A stretch of DNA of 64,000 nt from Buchnera aphidicola (Cinara pseudotaxifoliae). Lineage in GTDB: Bacteria > Pseudomonadota > Gammaproteobacteria > Enterobacterales > Enterobacteriaceae. This document shows positions 1-9,843 of the stretch, in pieces. The notes beneath the pieces were generated by a model. It saw nothing but the letters and a program-made list of their open reading frames with translations, did not search any database and was not told where the DNA came from. The position numbers and the translations under genes were made by a program. The first letter of the stretch is position 1. Every line of letters starts with the position of its first letter. The DNA lies in NCBI RefSeq assembly GCF_900128595.1, contig NZ_LT635893.1, forward strand, positions 62,001 to 126,000, in the 5' to 3' direction.

Positions 1-75
1 TTAATATTATAAAAATAATTGTAGTTATTATATTTATCATGTAATAACATATAAATCTTTATTAAGGATATATTG

Positions 76-1425
76 ATGTTATTTAGTTATAATTTACAAA
101 AAGATTTAAAAGGCTTCACGCACAATATGCAGCGTGTTTTATCATATTTAAAAAAGAATTCTGTTTTCGGTATGGTTGAAATCAGAAAAATATATCGTAT
201 CTCTATGTCTAGTAGATATGGTATTATAGATGATATTGAATTATCTAGTTGTGTAAATCATATAGTTACTATATACAATAATTATCGTCGATCTTCTGTT
301 TTTTCTAATAATGTATCTATTTCAGAAATCTGTAGATCTATTGATAAGTCAATTGTTATGTCGAAATATATAGATGTTGATAAATATCTTAAGCTTCCGG
401 ACATAAATTTATTATATAAGAACAATAAAACAATAAATATATTTTTTCCTAAATCATTTAGTTTAAAGGAAATTAAGAATTTAGTCAATATTGTCGATTT
501 TTATACTTTAAATTTTGATTCTAAAGTTGTTAGTACTGAAGGATCTGTTTTTGAATGTTTTGTTGATTTAAAAATTTTAGGTAGTAGTTTTGATTGGATT
601 GGAACACAAATGTCCACGTATTATTACCTATCTAGTTGTGCAGTCGCAAGTAATCAGGGTTATATGGAAAGAGATTATAGTTATACTGTTGCAAGAGATT
701 TTAAAGATTTAGATGAACCAATGTTTGTTGGTAAAAGTAGTGCTCAAAAAAGTATTGCAAAATTAAATTCAAAAAAAATAGTAACACAAATTTCTCCTGT
801 TATTATTAAATCAGATATTTCATATGAACTATTTATTGATTTGAAGCGTGCTATTAATGGATATGCAGTATTTAAAAAATCAACATTTTTATTAAATTGT
901 ATAGATAAACAGATTTTTCCTGATTGGTTAAATATTTTTGAAAATCCCTTTTTAGATAAAGGTTTATCATCTAATTTATTTGATAATGAAGGTATAGCTA
1001 CTAAGTCTAGAAAAATTATTGATAATGGAGTTTTAAAAACATGGTTGTTAGATACTTATTCAGCTAGTCGATTGAATATATCTAGTACTGGACATGCTGG
1101 AGGGATATATAATTGGTTAATATCAACTAATAAAAAAGTTATTCAATCTTTTGATCAAATTCTAGATCTCATGTATACAGGATTTTTAGTAACAGAGTTA
1201 TTCGGGGATGGTGTAAATATAGTAACTGGAGATTACTCTAGAGGTGCTTGTGGTTTTTGGATAGATCATGGAAAAATAAAATATCCAGTACACGGTGTAA
1301 CCGTTTCTGGTAATTTATTAGACATGTGGAATAATATTATTTCATTGTCTAATGATATAAATGTAAATAACTCTATTCAGTGTGCATCAATATTAATTGA
1401 TAAAGTGCAAATTTCAGGTTATTAA
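76..1425 (+). CDS. pmbA: TldE/PmbA subunit of the TldD-TldE metalloprotease
   Basis: Encodes about 449 residues, essentially the length of E. coli PmbA (TldE). In E. coli, TldD-TldE is a cytosolic heterodimeric zinc protease that trims unfolded peptides and matures microcin B17 and CcdA. TldE lacks the HExxxH zinc motif carried by TldD, and none is seen here. The C-terminal part, with GHAGGIYNW, FGDGVN and SRGACGFWIDHG, is the best-conserved block. I chose ATG 76 over the adjoining TTG 73 because AAGGA at 64-68 is well placed for it. The gene stands alone, convergent with rnpB 21 bases downstream. No tldD is in this window. Identity rests on remembered homology and length. Confidence 0.9.
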   Translation: MLFSYNLQKDLKGFTHNMQRVLSYLKKNSVFGMVEIRKIYRISMSSRYGIIDDIELSSCVNHIVTIYNNYRRSSVFSNNVSISEICRSIDKSIVMSKYIDVDKYLKLPDINLLYKNNKTINIFFPKSFSLKEIKNLVNIVDFYTLNFDSKVVSTEGSVFECFVDLKILGSSFDWIGTQMSTYYYLSSCAVASNQGYMERDYSYTVARDFKDLDEPMFVGKSSAQKSIAKLNSKKIVTQISPVIIKSDISYELFIDLKRAINGYAVFKKSTFLLNCIDKQIFPDWLNIFENPFLDKGLSSNLFDNEGIATKSRKIIDNGVLKTWLLDTYSASRLNISSTGHAGGIYNWLISTNKKVIQSFDQILDLMYTGFLVTELFGDGVNIVTGDYSRGACGFWIDHGKIKYPVHGVTVSGNLLDMWNNIISLSNDINVNNSIQCASILIDKVQISGY

Positions 1426-1446
1426 AAATAAATTTGTATATTTCAT

Positions 1447-1832
1447 GAAGTTGATTTATAAGCCGGGTTCTGTTGAAAACAGTCATTTATCTAGATTAAT
1501 AATTTCTTATTAATTCAAAGCAGTCTACCCGAAGTTACGTGTGGGTCACACTCTTCTACTTGACCTTGCTCCTGGTGGAAGTTTGCCGAGCCAAAATTGT
1601 TACCAATTTTGCGGTGCGCTTTTACCGCACCATTTCACCTGTACCTGTTTTAAATATTTTTGAATATTATAAAAATAAATATATATATTTTTATATTTGG
1701 TAGTTTTTTTTCTGTTGCACTAGTCGTAAGATCACTCTTCCCAGGTATTATCTGGCACCATACCCTTAGGAGCCCGGACTTTCCTCTATTTTAATTATGT
1801 AACTATAAAATAGCGACTGTTCAATCAACTTC
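1447..1832 (-). ncRNA. rnpB: RNase P RNA (M1 RNA), bacterial type A
   Basis: On the minus strand the RNA starts GAAGTTGATTGAACAGTCGC and ends AAATCAACTTC, so its two ends pair as helix P1. In order come the conserved GAGGAAAGTCCGGGCTCC block, AGTGCAACAGAAA, the GGTGAAATGGTGCGGTAA block followed by GCGCACCGC, and the 3' block ACAGAACCCGGCTTAT. These are the universally conserved core elements that form P4 and neighbouring helices. It is the catalytic RNA that removes tRNA 5' leaders. Its length, about 386 nt, is close to the E. coli RNA (377 nt). A very AT-rich insertion lies near 1650-1710. The 5' end overlaps the rsmI stop codon by about two bases, so its promoter must lie within rsmI or transcription comes through rsmI. 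Confidence 0.95.
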
Positions 1833-2661
1833 ATGTAATATTTTTTTTAATAATAGTATTATATAAAATATTTTTATTAAATCCACATATTTTTGCAGTA
1901 ATTTTTATCGCTGTACTTTTTTGCATGATTTTTTCTAGAATATGAAATATTTTAAATGCTTTTTTAGATATTATATTAGGTTTTATAGGATTTGATCCAT
2001 TAATAACAAGAGTGATTTCTCCTTTTTTCCATGCTACTTCATTTTTGATGGTAGATAATACTTTTTTCACGGTACCGTGTTGAATATTCTCCCATTTTTT
2101 GGTTATTTCTTTAAAAATTGTAACCTTTCTATTTTCACCCATGATTTTTTTTATTAATTTCATGGTTTTTATTAATCTTTTAGGAGATTCATATAAAATA
2201 ATTGTTCTTGTTTCATTATATAAAGAAAATAGTTTTTTTTCACATGCAGTGTGTTTATTAGGTAAAAATCCTTCATAACAAAATTGATGAGTTTTAAATC
2301 CAGATGCACTTAGAGCTGTAATAGCTGCGCAGGCTCCTGGTAATGGTACTATACGAATTTTTTGATAATAAGATTCTTTTATTAACAAATATCCTGGGTC
2401 ATTAACAACAGGTGTCCCTGCCTTGGATACTAGTGCGATATTACTACCGGATTGTAACATATTTACATATTTTTTAGTTTTTTTGTGTTCGTTACATATA
2501 TTTAAAGATAATAAAACATTTACGATTGAAAATTTTTTTAATAATATTGATGTGTGTTTTATATTTTCAGTAATGATATAATCTACTTTTTTTAATATAT
2601 TTATAGCACGATACGTAATATCTAATAAATTTCCAATAGGTGTTGGTACAATGTACAACAA
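1831..2661 (-). CDS. rsmI: 16S rRNA (cytidine-1402-2'-O)-methyltransferase RsmI
   Basis: Encodes 276 residues of the SAM-dependent tetrapyrrole-methylase fold family; RsmI (YraL) 2'-O-methylates C1402 in the ribosomal decoding centre. Visible motifs are VPTPIGNLLDIT at the N terminus, SKAGTPVVNDPG (the glycine-rich SAM loop, usually SDAGTP), PLPGACAAITALSASG and the following GFLP. In frame, the first usable start is TTG 2661 followed by LYIVPTP, which lacks the short leader seen in E. coli. An ATG at 2687 lies one base out of frame across a run of ten A; adding one A would restore it (see the separate entry). The stop codon overlaps the 5' end of rnpB. Function is secure; the start is not. 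Confidence 0.9.
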   Translation of the reverse strand: MLYIVPTPIGNLLDITYRAINILKKVDYIITENIKHTSILLKKFSIVNVLLSLNICNEHKKTKKYVNMLQSGSNIALVSKAGTPVVNDPGYLLIKESYYQKIRIVPLPGACAAITALSASGFKTHQFCYEGFLPNKHTACEKKLFSLYNETRTIILYESPKRLIKTMKLIKKIMGENRKVTIFKEITKKWENIQHGTVKKVLSTIKNEVAWKKGEITLVINGSNPIKPNIISKKAFKIFHILEKIMQKSTAIKITAKICGFNKNILYNTIIKKNIT

Positions 2662-2687
2662 ACCTATGTTGTTTTTTTTTTATACAT
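2661..2687 (-). other. Possible slippage site at the rsmI start (A10 run)
   Basis: On the minus strand an ATG at 2687 follows a purine-rich stretch (GAGAGAAG) that could act as a weak ribosome binding site. It is followed by TAT and then ten A. Read directly, it hits TAG after seven codons. With one additional A, it reads through into the rsmI frame and supplies a short basic leader before LYIVPTP, much like the E. coli protein. Polymerase slippage at poly(A) runs is documented for Buchnera and other AT-rich endosymbionts. Whether it happens here is inference; a sequencing error or use of TTG 2661 would explain it equally well. Confidence 0.4.
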
Positions 2688-2984
2688 ATTAACGTTCTTC
2701 TCTCTTTTAGATTTTTTTATTTTAAATATCACTTTTATTGATTTTTTTTTGGAAAAATAAATAGTATTTTAAGGCTATGATTATATATATAATTATTGTA
2801 ATTTATTAAAAATATTATTATTATAATAAATATTTTAATTTATTACAAATAAAAATATTTAATAATTAAAATATGTATATTTTTAATATTTTAATAATTT
2901 TAATTAAATAGTTTATTCTATGTACATAAAAAATGTAGATGAATATTTTAATTTTAATTAAGTGTATTTTTAAGGGTTTAACTA
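2662..2984. other. Gene-free divergent spacer, rsmI / fabB
   Basis: This stretch of about 320 bases separates the divergent rsmI and fabB genes. It is nearly pure A/T with long T runs near 2675 and 2740. It must hold promoters for both directions, but no hexamer pair stands out from the background. The only clear element is AAGGG at 2972-2976, the ribosome binding site of fabB. Confidence 0.5.
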
Positions 2985-4202
2985 TTGAAAAGAACAGTTA
3001 TTACAGGTTTTGGAATTATTTCAAGTATTGGTACTACGGAACAAGATATTGTAAGATCATTAAAGAATGGTATTTCTGGTATAGTTTTTTCTCAAAAAAT
3101 GAAAAAATATGGTTTACGTAGTACTGTTTGGGGTGATGTTTCTTTAGAAAGAATGAAAGAAATACCGTCTAGATGGTTGCGATTTATGAATCTTGCAACT
3201 ATATATTCTTATCTATCTTTTAAAGATGCTATTCAAGACAGTAATTTGTATCCTGAAATATATATGAAAAATCCGAGGGTAGGTATTATTATAGGATCTG
3301 GAAGTGGACCAGCTCAATGTTATAAGTCTATGTTTAATAAACAAAAAACTAAATTTAGTACAATCAGTCCATACTTTGCCATTAAAAACATGTCATCCTC
3401 TATTTCTGCCTGTTTAGGAACTCTATTTAAAATTCATGGTGTTAGTTATTCTATTAATGCAGCATGTTCTACTTCTTCTCATTGTATTGGTCATGCATAT
3501 GAACTTATTTCTTCGGGTAAACAAGATATAATTTTTGCAGGTGGAGGAGAAGAATTAAGTGTTGAATTAGCATTTCAATTTGATTCTATGAGAACTTTGT
3601 CTACACATTTTAATCATACTCCTGAGTGTTCGTCTAGAGCATTTGATAAAAATCGTGATGGATTTGTTATTTCAGGAGGTAGTGGTGTTGTTGTTTTAGA
3701 GGAACTAAGTACTGCTTTATCAAGAAACGCTAATATATATGCCGAAGTAATCGGATACGGAGCTACTAGCGACGGCTACAACATCGTGTTACCTTCCGGA
3801 GAAGGTTTTGTTCGTTGTATGCAATATGCTGCGCGAGACAGTATCGATTCTATTGATTATATTAATGCTCATAGTACTTCTACTAGAATCGGTGATAGTA
3901 CAGAGTTATATGCTATAAAAAAAGTTTTTGAGATGTTAGGGGTAAATCCGTATATATCATCGACCAAATCCATTACAGGCCATTCTTTGGGTGCTTCGGG
4001 AGTTCAAGAAATTATTTATACTATGTTAATGTTAAAATATAATTTTATTGCTCCTAGCATTAATATAGATAATTTAGATCCATCTGCTTATAATATGAAT
4101 GTAGTAAAGAATGTTCTTAATACTGTTATCAATGTCGCTATGTCTAATAGTTTTGGTTTTGGAGGTACTAACTCTAGCTTAGTAATAAAAAAATATTGTT
4201 AA
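2985..4202 (+). CDS. fabB: 3-oxoacyl-[ACP] synthase I (KAS I)
   Basis: Encodes 405 residues, matching E. coli FabB (406) along its whole length. It elongates acyl-ACP with malonyl-ACP in fatty acid synthesis. The catalytic triad is visible: the nucleophile Cys in NAACSTSSHC, His in NAHSTST and His in TGHSLGASG. The C-terminal SNSFGFGGTNSSL loop is typical. The first histidine motif reads HSTSTR where the family has HGTSTP, a Gly-to-Ser and Pro-to-Arg change beside the active site. The start is TTG at 2985, chosen because KRTVITGFGI aligns with the E. coli N terminus and AAGGG sits at 2972-2976. It is monocistronic, 225 bases before talA. No other fab gene is in the window. Confidence 0.95.
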   Translation: MKRTVITGFGIISSIGTTEQDIVRSLKNGISGIVFSQKMKKYGLRSTVWGDVSLERMKEIPSRWLRFMNLATIYSYLSFKDAIQDSNLYPEIYMKNPRVGIIIGSGSGPAQCYKSMFNKQKTKFSTISPYFAIKNMSSSISACLGTLFKIHGVSYSINAACSTSSHCIGHAYELISSGKQDIIFAGGGEELSVELAFQFDSMRTLSTHFNHTPECSSRAFDKNRDGFVISGGSGVVVLEELSTALSRNANIYAEVIGYGATSDGYNIVLPSGEGFVRCMQYAARDSIDSIDYINAHSTSTRIGDSTELYAIKKVFEMLGVNPYISSTKSITGHSLGASGVQEIIYTMLMLKYNFIAPSINIDNLDPSAYNMNVVKNVLNTVINVAMSNSFGFGGTNSSLVIKKYC

Positions 4203-4427
4203 AAATTTTTTTATTTTATTTAGAAGTTTATTTTAACATTTCTATATTTTATAATACTATTTTATAGTTTTAGTACATTAAGACATTAGTATGATATTAT
4301 ATAATTAATATATTCACGTTATTTTAAGTATGATATGTTTTTTTAAACTTTTATAATAATTATATTTTATTTTTAATTTATATTACATTGAAATATTTTT
4401 ACATGCTTATATTATGAGATTTTACAT

Positions 4428-5384
4428 ATGAATCAATTAGAACGTTTAAAGAAATACACTACTGTTGTTGTGGATAGTGGAGATATTGAGTGTATTGCAC
4501 GATATAGGCCTCAAGATGCAACTACTAATCCCACATTAATTTTAAAAAGTGTTTTATCAAAAAAATATGATTTTATTATTAATGAAGCGATTCAATATGC
4601 TAAAAAAATGGGAGGATCGCAATCAAATCAATTACAGAATGCTAGTGATATGGTCTCTGTGAGATTTGGTAAAGAAATTTTAAAATATATTCCAGGATAT
4701 ATATCTACGGAAATTGATGCAAGATTATCATTTAATACTGATCAATGTGTACAAAAAGCAATTAAATTAATTAATTTATATAAAGAACAGGACATTGATA
4801 CTTCACGGGTTCTAATTAAACTAGCAGCTACCTGGGAATGTATTCAGGCAGCTTATAAATTAAAAAAATTAGGAATTTTATGTAATTTGACTCTTTTGTT
4901 TTCTTTTGCGCAAGCTCGTGCATGTGCTGATTTTGATGTATTTTTAATTTCTCCTTTTGTCGGTAGAATTTACGATTGGTATCAAAAAAATAATACAGAT
5001 CATTCATATTGTTCTGCTTCTGATCCAGGTGTTTTGGCTGTAAAAAAAATTTTTTTTTATTACAAAAAATATATGTATAAAACTATTATTATGGGTGCTA
5101 GTTTTAGAAATGTAGAACAAATTTTGGAATTATCAGGATGTGATCGTATTACTATATCTCCTGATTTACTGAACTTATTAGAAAATAAGACATGTGATTT
5201 CAATAAAAAGCTAGATATTAAAAAAATTTCTACTGTTTCATTTAAGCCCACACCTATATCAGAGTCTGAATTTAGATTTTTACATAATCAAGATGCGATG
5301 GCCGTAGAAAAATTATCTGAGGGTATTCGACAATTTAGCCATGATCAAATAGAATTAGAGAATTTTTTGTTAAGTGTATTTTAA
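4428..5384 (+). CDS. talA: Transaldolase
   Basis: Encodes 318 residues (E. coli TalA 316, TalB 317). It transfers a dihydroxyacetone unit between sedoheptulose-7-phosphate and glyceraldehyde-3-phosphate in the non-oxidative pentose phosphate pathway. The N-terminal [13 protein letters not shown] carries the catalytic Asp, DATTNPTLI is the family signature, and [10 protein letters not shown] carries the Schiff-base Lys. The C-terminal TISPDLL and [17 protein letters not shown] segments are also recognisable. It lies 77 bases upstream of the transketolase gene on the same strand, so the two are probably co-transcribed. I use talA rather than talB because of Buchnera synteny; the sequence itself does not decide this. 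Confidence 0.93.
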   Translation: MNQLERLKKYTTVVVDSGDIECIARYRPQDATTNPTLILKSVLSKKYDFIINEAIQYAKKMGGSQSNQLQNASDMVSVRFGKEILKYIPGYISTEIDARLSFNTDQCVQKAIKLINLYKEQDIDTSRVLIKLAATWECIQAAYKLKKLGILCNLTLLFSFAQARACADFDVFLISPFVGRIYDWYQKNNTDHSYCSASDPGVLAVKKIFFYYKKYMYKTIIMGASFRNVEQILELSGCDRITISPDLLNLLENKTCDFNKKLDIKKISTVSFKPTPISESEFRFLHNQDAMAVEKLSEGIRQFSHDQIELENFLLSVF

Positions 5385-5461
5385 TTTTCTTGATTTTTGT
5401 TTAAAAAATAACTTTTTAATGTTTTTATATTTTAAAAAATTATCTCATCAAAGGAATTTAC

Positions 5462-7459
5462 ATGTTATCAAGAAAAGAATTATCGAATGCAATACGTATG
5501 TTAAGTATTGATGCTATTCAAAAAGCACAATCAGGTCATCCAGGTGCCCCTATGGGAATGGCGGATATTGCTGAAGTATTATGGCGTGATTTTTTAAAAC
5601 ATAGTCCTAATAACCCTTTATGGGCTAATAGGGATCGATTTGTTTTGTCAAATGGTCATGCTTCTATGTTGTTATATAGTTTATTACATCTATCAGGATA
5701 TAATATTTCTATAGATGATCTGAAAAATTTTAGACAATGTTTTTCTAAAACACCTGGTCATCCAGAAATATATTGTACTCCCGGAGTAGAAGTTACTACC
5801 GGACCTTTAGGACAAGGACTAGCTATGGGTATTGGTATGGCTATTGCCGAAAGATTACTTTCACAATATTTTAATAGAGAAAAATTTAATATTGTGGATC
5901 ACTATACCTGGATTTTTGTTGGAGACGGTTGTCTCATGGAAGGTATTTCTCATGAGGTATGCTCATTAGCAGGTACTTTAAAGTTAGGTAAATTAATTGT
6001 ATTTTACGATAAAAACGGAATTTCTATTGATGGTGAAACATCTGAATGGTTTACGGATAATACAAAAAAACGTTTTTTATCGTACAATTGGCATGTTATA
6101 GAAATAAATGGTCACGATTCAGAAGAAATTATTTATGCTATAAAAATTGCAAAAAAAAATATTATTAAACCATCGTTAATTATCTGTAATACAATTATTG
6201 GATTTGGTTCTCCTAATAAATCCGGTAGTTCCAGTGTTCACGGAGCCCCTTTAGGAGATACGGAAGCTTCTTTAACCCGAAAACAGTTAAATTGGTCTTA
6301 CGATCCTTTTTATATTCCTAAGAACATATATTCTGCCTGGAATGCTGTTAAATCAGGTGATTTAGTTGAATCATTATGGAAAAATATGCTGAAAAAATAT
6401 TCCATAGAATATCCAACATTATATATAGAATATAAACGTCGTTTAAAAAATCAATTACCGTATGAATTAAATGATTTTTTACAAAAATTTTTACTTAAAA
6501 TGAATAGTTCACCGAAAGATATATCTACTCGTGAAGCTTCGCAAAAAACATTAGAAAATTTTGGACCTTTTTTACCGGAATTAATAGGTGGATCGGCTGA
6601 TCTCGCTCCTAGTAATTTAACTCTTTGGTCGGGTTCTAAATCTATAAACAAAAATGATATCGGTAATTATATTCATTATGGTGTAAGAGAATTCGGTATG
6701 ACGGCTATAGCTAACGGAATTTATCATCATGGTGGCTTTATTCCATATACAGGTACTTTTTTAGTTTTTGTAGATTATGCACGCAGTGCGGTTCGTATGG
6801 CAGCTTTAATGAAAACACGACAAATTTTTGTCTATACCCACGACTCTATTGGACTAGGAGAAGACGGGCCAACTCATCAACCTATTGAACATATTGCTAT
6901 GTTAAGAGGAATACCTAACCTAAGTGTGTGGAGACCGTGTGATTCTCTTGAAACAGCAACCGCTTGGTTTTATGGTTTAAATAGAAAAGAAGGTCCGACT
7001 GCTTTAGTATTATCACGTCAGAATATAAAACAATTTACAAGAACGAAGAGTCAAATAAAAAATATATTTAAAGGTGGATATGTTTTAAAGGAATTTGGTA
7101 ATAAAATTAGTATTATTATTATTTCTACTGGATCGGAAATACCTTTATCTATTGATGTTGCTGAAAAAATGTATACTTTGGGTTATCATGTTCGGATAGT
7201 ATCTATGGTTTCTGCCGATTGCTTTGATAATCAAGATGAAATGTATCGTGAATCAGTATTACCAAGAAAGATTGTAAATAGAGTGTCTATTGAGGCTGGA
7301 GTCAGTGCTTATTGGTATAAATATATAGGAATAAAGGGTTTAAAAATAGGTATTGATACGTTTGGAGAATCAGGACCAGGTACTCATGTATTTGATATAT
7401 TTGGTTTTACAGTAAATAAAATAGTAGATAGAATTAAAAAAAATTTTTTTATTTCATAA
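5462..7459 (+). CDS. tkt: Transketolase
   Basis: Encodes 665 residues, the full transketolase length. It is a thiamine-diphosphate enzyme moving two-carbon units between sugar phosphates and supplying erythrose-4-phosphate for aroH and ribose-5-phosphate for PRPP. Visible are SGHPGAPMGMAD at the N terminus, the ThDP/Mg motif GDGCLMEG followed by the KNGIS segment (commonly DNGIS, so one Asp is now Lys), and HDSIGLGEDGPTHQPIEH in the pyrimidine domain. The C-terminal domain ends near FGESGPGTHVFDIFGF. AAGGA precedes ATG 5462. Synteny suggests the tktB/tktA orthologue; the paralogue cannot be settled from sequence alone. Confidence 0.95.
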   Translation: MLSRKELSNAIRMLSIDAIQKAQSGHPGAPMGMADIAEVLWRDFLKHSPNNPLWANRDRFVLSNGHASMLLYSLLHLSGYNISIDDLKNFRQCFSKTPGHPEIYCTPGVEVTTGPLGQGLAMGIGMAIAERLLSQYFNREKFNIVDHYTWIFVGDGCLMEGISHEVCSLAGTLKLGKLIVFYDKNGISIDGETSEWFTDNTKKRFLSYNWHVIEINGHDSEEIIYAIKIAKKNIIKPSLIICNTIIGFGSPNKSGSSSVHGAPLGDTEASLTRKQLNWSYDPFYIPKNIYSAWNAVKSGDLVESLWKNMLKKYSIEYPTLYIEYKRRLKNQLPYELNDFLQKFLLKMNSSPKDISTREASQKTLENFGPFLPELIGGSADLAPSNLTLWSGSKSINKNDIGNYIHYGVREFGMTAIANGIYHHGGFIPYTGTFLVFVDYARSAVRMAALMKTRQIFVYTHDSIGLGEDGPTHQPIEHIAMLRGIPNLSVWRPCDSLETATAWFYGLNRKEGPTALVLSRQNIKQFTRTKSQIKNIFKGGYVLKEFGNKISIIIISTGSEIPLSIDVAEKMYTLGYHVRIVSMVSADCFDNQDEMYRESVLPRKIVNRVSIEAGVSAYWYKYIGIKGLKIGIDTFGESGPGTHVFDIFGFTVNKIVDRIKKNFFIS

Positions 7460-7570
7460 GATTAATTGTTTTTATTTGTTTTTGGTACTATTATATATAT
7501 TGTATTAATAATAATTTTTTTTTGAGAATTTAAAATATTTTAATCATATAAAATCACATTAAGGTATGGT

Positions 7571-8701
7571 ATGTATACCAAAGTACTTAATCTTGCTCAA
7601 CAATTAATAAATATACCTTCAATTAGTCCAATGGACTGTGGTTGTCAAGAAATACTAATACAAAGATTACAATCGTGTGGTTTTTTTATTGAAAAAATGA
7701 ATTTTAATGATACAAATAATTTTTGGGCATGGAGAGGTTTTGGGAAATCTATTACTTTTTTAGGACATACAGATGTAGTACCTGCTGGCAACTTATTAAA
7801 TTGGAAAACTCCTCCTTTTGTATCTACTGTAAAAAATGGTATATTATTTGGCAGAGGCGCGGTAGATATGAAAGGTTCAATTGCTGCTATGTTAATAGCA
7901 GTAGAAAATTTCTTAAAAAAGAATCCTAATTATAATGGTCGTATATCTTTTTTAGTTACTTCTGACGAAGAATCAACAGGTAAAAACGGAATTAAACGAG
8001 TTGCTTCAATATTAAAAAAAAGAAATGAAAGAATTAATTATTGTTTAGTTGGAGAACCTACAAGTGAAAAAGTTTTAGGTGATTGTATAAAAAATGGTCG
8101 TCGAGGTTCTTTGTCAGCTGAATTGAAAATATATGGTAAGCAAGGTCATGTCGCTTATCCTGAATTAGCCCATAACCCTATTCATTTGTCTGCTCTTTTT
8201 TTGCTAGAACTATCTACTTTATCTTTTGATAAAGGTAATGATTTTTTTGAACCTACTAAACTTCAGATTTCAAAAATATTTTCAGGAAAAAATTATACTA
8301 CTAATATGATACCTGGAGAATTAAACGTATTTTTTAACATACGATTTAGTCCTTTAATAACTGAGCAAGTAATCATAAATACAATTAATGAATTACTTGT
8401 TAAACATTCATTACAACATTCTATTTCTTGGAAATTCTATGCTAGACCTTTTCTTTCTATACCCAATCATTTGTGCCATATTTTAACAACTAGTATTTAT
8501 AATACTACTAATATTACTCCTGTTATTAAAACAAATGGGGGTACTTCGGATGGTAGATTTCTTTTTGATTTATCTGATGAAATAGTAGAATTTGGTTTAT
8601 TAGGTTCAACTATTCATCAAGTTAATGAATGCGTAAATATTTTGGATTTGTTTAAATTACAAAATATTTATTATAATGTTTTAAATACATTATTTTTATG
8701 A
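7571..8701 (+). CDS. dapE: Succinyl-diaminopimelate desuccinylase
   Basis: Encodes 376 residues (E. coli DapE 375), an M20-family di-zinc amidohydrolase making LL-diaminopimelate for lysine and peptidoglycan. The metal-site motifs are present in order: LGHTDVVPAG (His), GRGAVDMKGS (bridging Asp), TSDEESTGKNG (catalytic Glu and Glu ligand), LVGEPTS and IHQVNEC (C-terminal His ligand). NGGTSDGRF is also typical. ATG 7571 follows AAGG at 7561-7564. The gene is followed by a strong hairpin at 8709-8743 and then by dapA in the opposite direction, so two lysine-pathway genes converge here. Confidence 0.95.
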   Translation: MYTKVLNLAQQLINIPSISPMDCGCQEILIQRLQSCGFFIEKMNFNDTNNFWAWRGFGKSITFLGHTDVVPAGNLLNWKTPPFVSTVKNGILFGRGAVDMKGSIAAMLIAVENFLKKNPNYNGRISFLVTSDEESTGKNGIKRVASILKKRNERINYCLVGEPTSEKVLGDCIKNGRRGSLSAELKIYGKQGHVAYPELAHNPIHLSALFLLELSTLSFDKGNDFFEPTKLQISKIFSGKNYTTNMIPGELNVFFNIRFSPLITEQVIINTINELLVKHSLQHSISWKFYARPFLSIPNHLCHILTTSIYNTTNITPVIKTNGGTSDGRFLFDLSDEIVEFGLLGSTIHQVNECVNILDLFKLQNIYYNVLNTLFL

Positions 8702-8708
8702 TTTTTTC

Positions 8709-8743
8709 ATCACAATAATATATATTGTATATATTATTGTGAT
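8709..8743 (+). terminator. Long perfect hairpin after dapE
   Basis: A perfect 16-bp stem (8709-8724 with 8728-8743) closes a three-base loop TTG, eight bases after the dapE stop. A run of nine T follows at 8751-8759. The arrangement fits an intrinsic terminator for dapE. The arms are AT-rich apart from the outer TCAC/GTGA. The complementary strand lacks a T run after the stem, so use as a terminator for dapA seems less likely. Confidence 0.7.
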
Positions 8744-8970
8744 TAATGATTTTTTTTTCATAAAATAATTTAATATTTACTTTATGTAATGATAAGTATG
8801 AATTTTATTATTGTATACAATGTATATCAATACATATGCAAATACGTTGATATATTATAGTCTATGTATTTATTAATATTTTGATATCATGCAATATTTA
8901 AAATAAATTAGATTTACTGTAGTAATAGTGATAAAAATATTTTATTTTTTAATATACTTGATTGTATTTA

Positions 8971-9843
8971 TTATAATATTGATTTAATAGCTTTTTTTAA
9001 AACATGTTTATGTTTCTTTAATAAGGTTGTCATTGGTAATCTTAAGCTATTATGTCTTATTAAACCAATATATTTAGCAGCCCATTTAATAGGTATAGGG
9101 TTTGTTTCTTGAAATAATAGATGGTGTAAAGTATTTAATTTAGAATTTATTTTTCTAGCGTGTATAAAATCTCCCCTTAAGGCTAGCTTACACATTTTAG
9201 ACATATATTTTGCTGCAATATTAGCGGTTACAGAAATTACTCCTATTCCTCCTAATTGAATAAAATCTAATGCAGTTGCATCATCTCCACTAATCAAAAG
9301 AAAATCATTTTTTACTAGTTTTTTAATTTTATTGACTCGGGATAAATCTCCTGAAGCATCTTTCAATCCAATTATATTTTTTAATTTTGATAACTGAGCA
9401 ATTGTTTGAGGTAATAAATCACATCCTGTACGATTTGGTACATTATATAATATTTGAGGTAAATGGGTACTTTCTGAAATAGCTTTAAAGTGAAGGTATA
9501 ATCCTTGTTGTGTAGGTCGATTGTAATATGGTGTAACATTTAAACATCCGGAAATACCTGATTTTTCAAGTTTTTTAGTTAATAAAATACTTTCTGCGGT
9601 AGCATTTGATCCTGTTCCGGCTATTATAGGTATTTTTTCATCTGCATATTCTAAAGTATTCATAATAACATTCGTATGCTCATTTTTATTTAACGTGGCT
9701 GATTCTCCTGTTGTTCCTACTGAAACTATTGCATTAGTTTTATTTTTGATATGATAATGAATTAATTTTTTTAAACTTTTTTTACAGATATTTCCTTTAT
9801 CATTCATAGGTGTAATAAGAGCAACAATACTTCCTTTAAACAT
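8971..9843 (-). CDS. dapA: 4-hydroxy-tetrahydrodipicolinate synthase
   Basis: Encodes 290 residues (E. coli DapA 292), a TIM-barrel class I aldolase that condenses pyruvate with aspartate semialdehyde, the first committed step to lysine. GTTGES binds pyruvate, YNVPNRTGC carries the catalytic Tyr and the carboxylate-binding Arg, and GLKDASGD carries the Schiff-base Lys. AAGGA stands eight bases upstream of ATG 9843. It is a single gene convergent with dapE. The allosteric lysine site was not checked residue by residue. Confidence 0.95.
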   Translation of the reverse strand: MFKGSIVALITPMNDKGNICKKSLKKLIHYHIKNKTNAIVSVGTTGESATLNKNEHTNVIMNTLEYADEKIPIIAGTGSNATAESILLTKKLEKSGISGCLNVTPYYNRPTQQGLYLHFKAISESTHLPQILYNVPNRTGCDLLPQTIAQLSKLKNIIGLKDASGDLSRVNKIKKLVKNDFLLISGDDATALDFIQLGGIGVISVTANIAAKYMSKMCKLALRGDFIHARKINSKLNTLHHLLFQETNPIPIKWAAKYIGLIRHNSLRLPMTTLLKKHKHVLKKAIKSIL

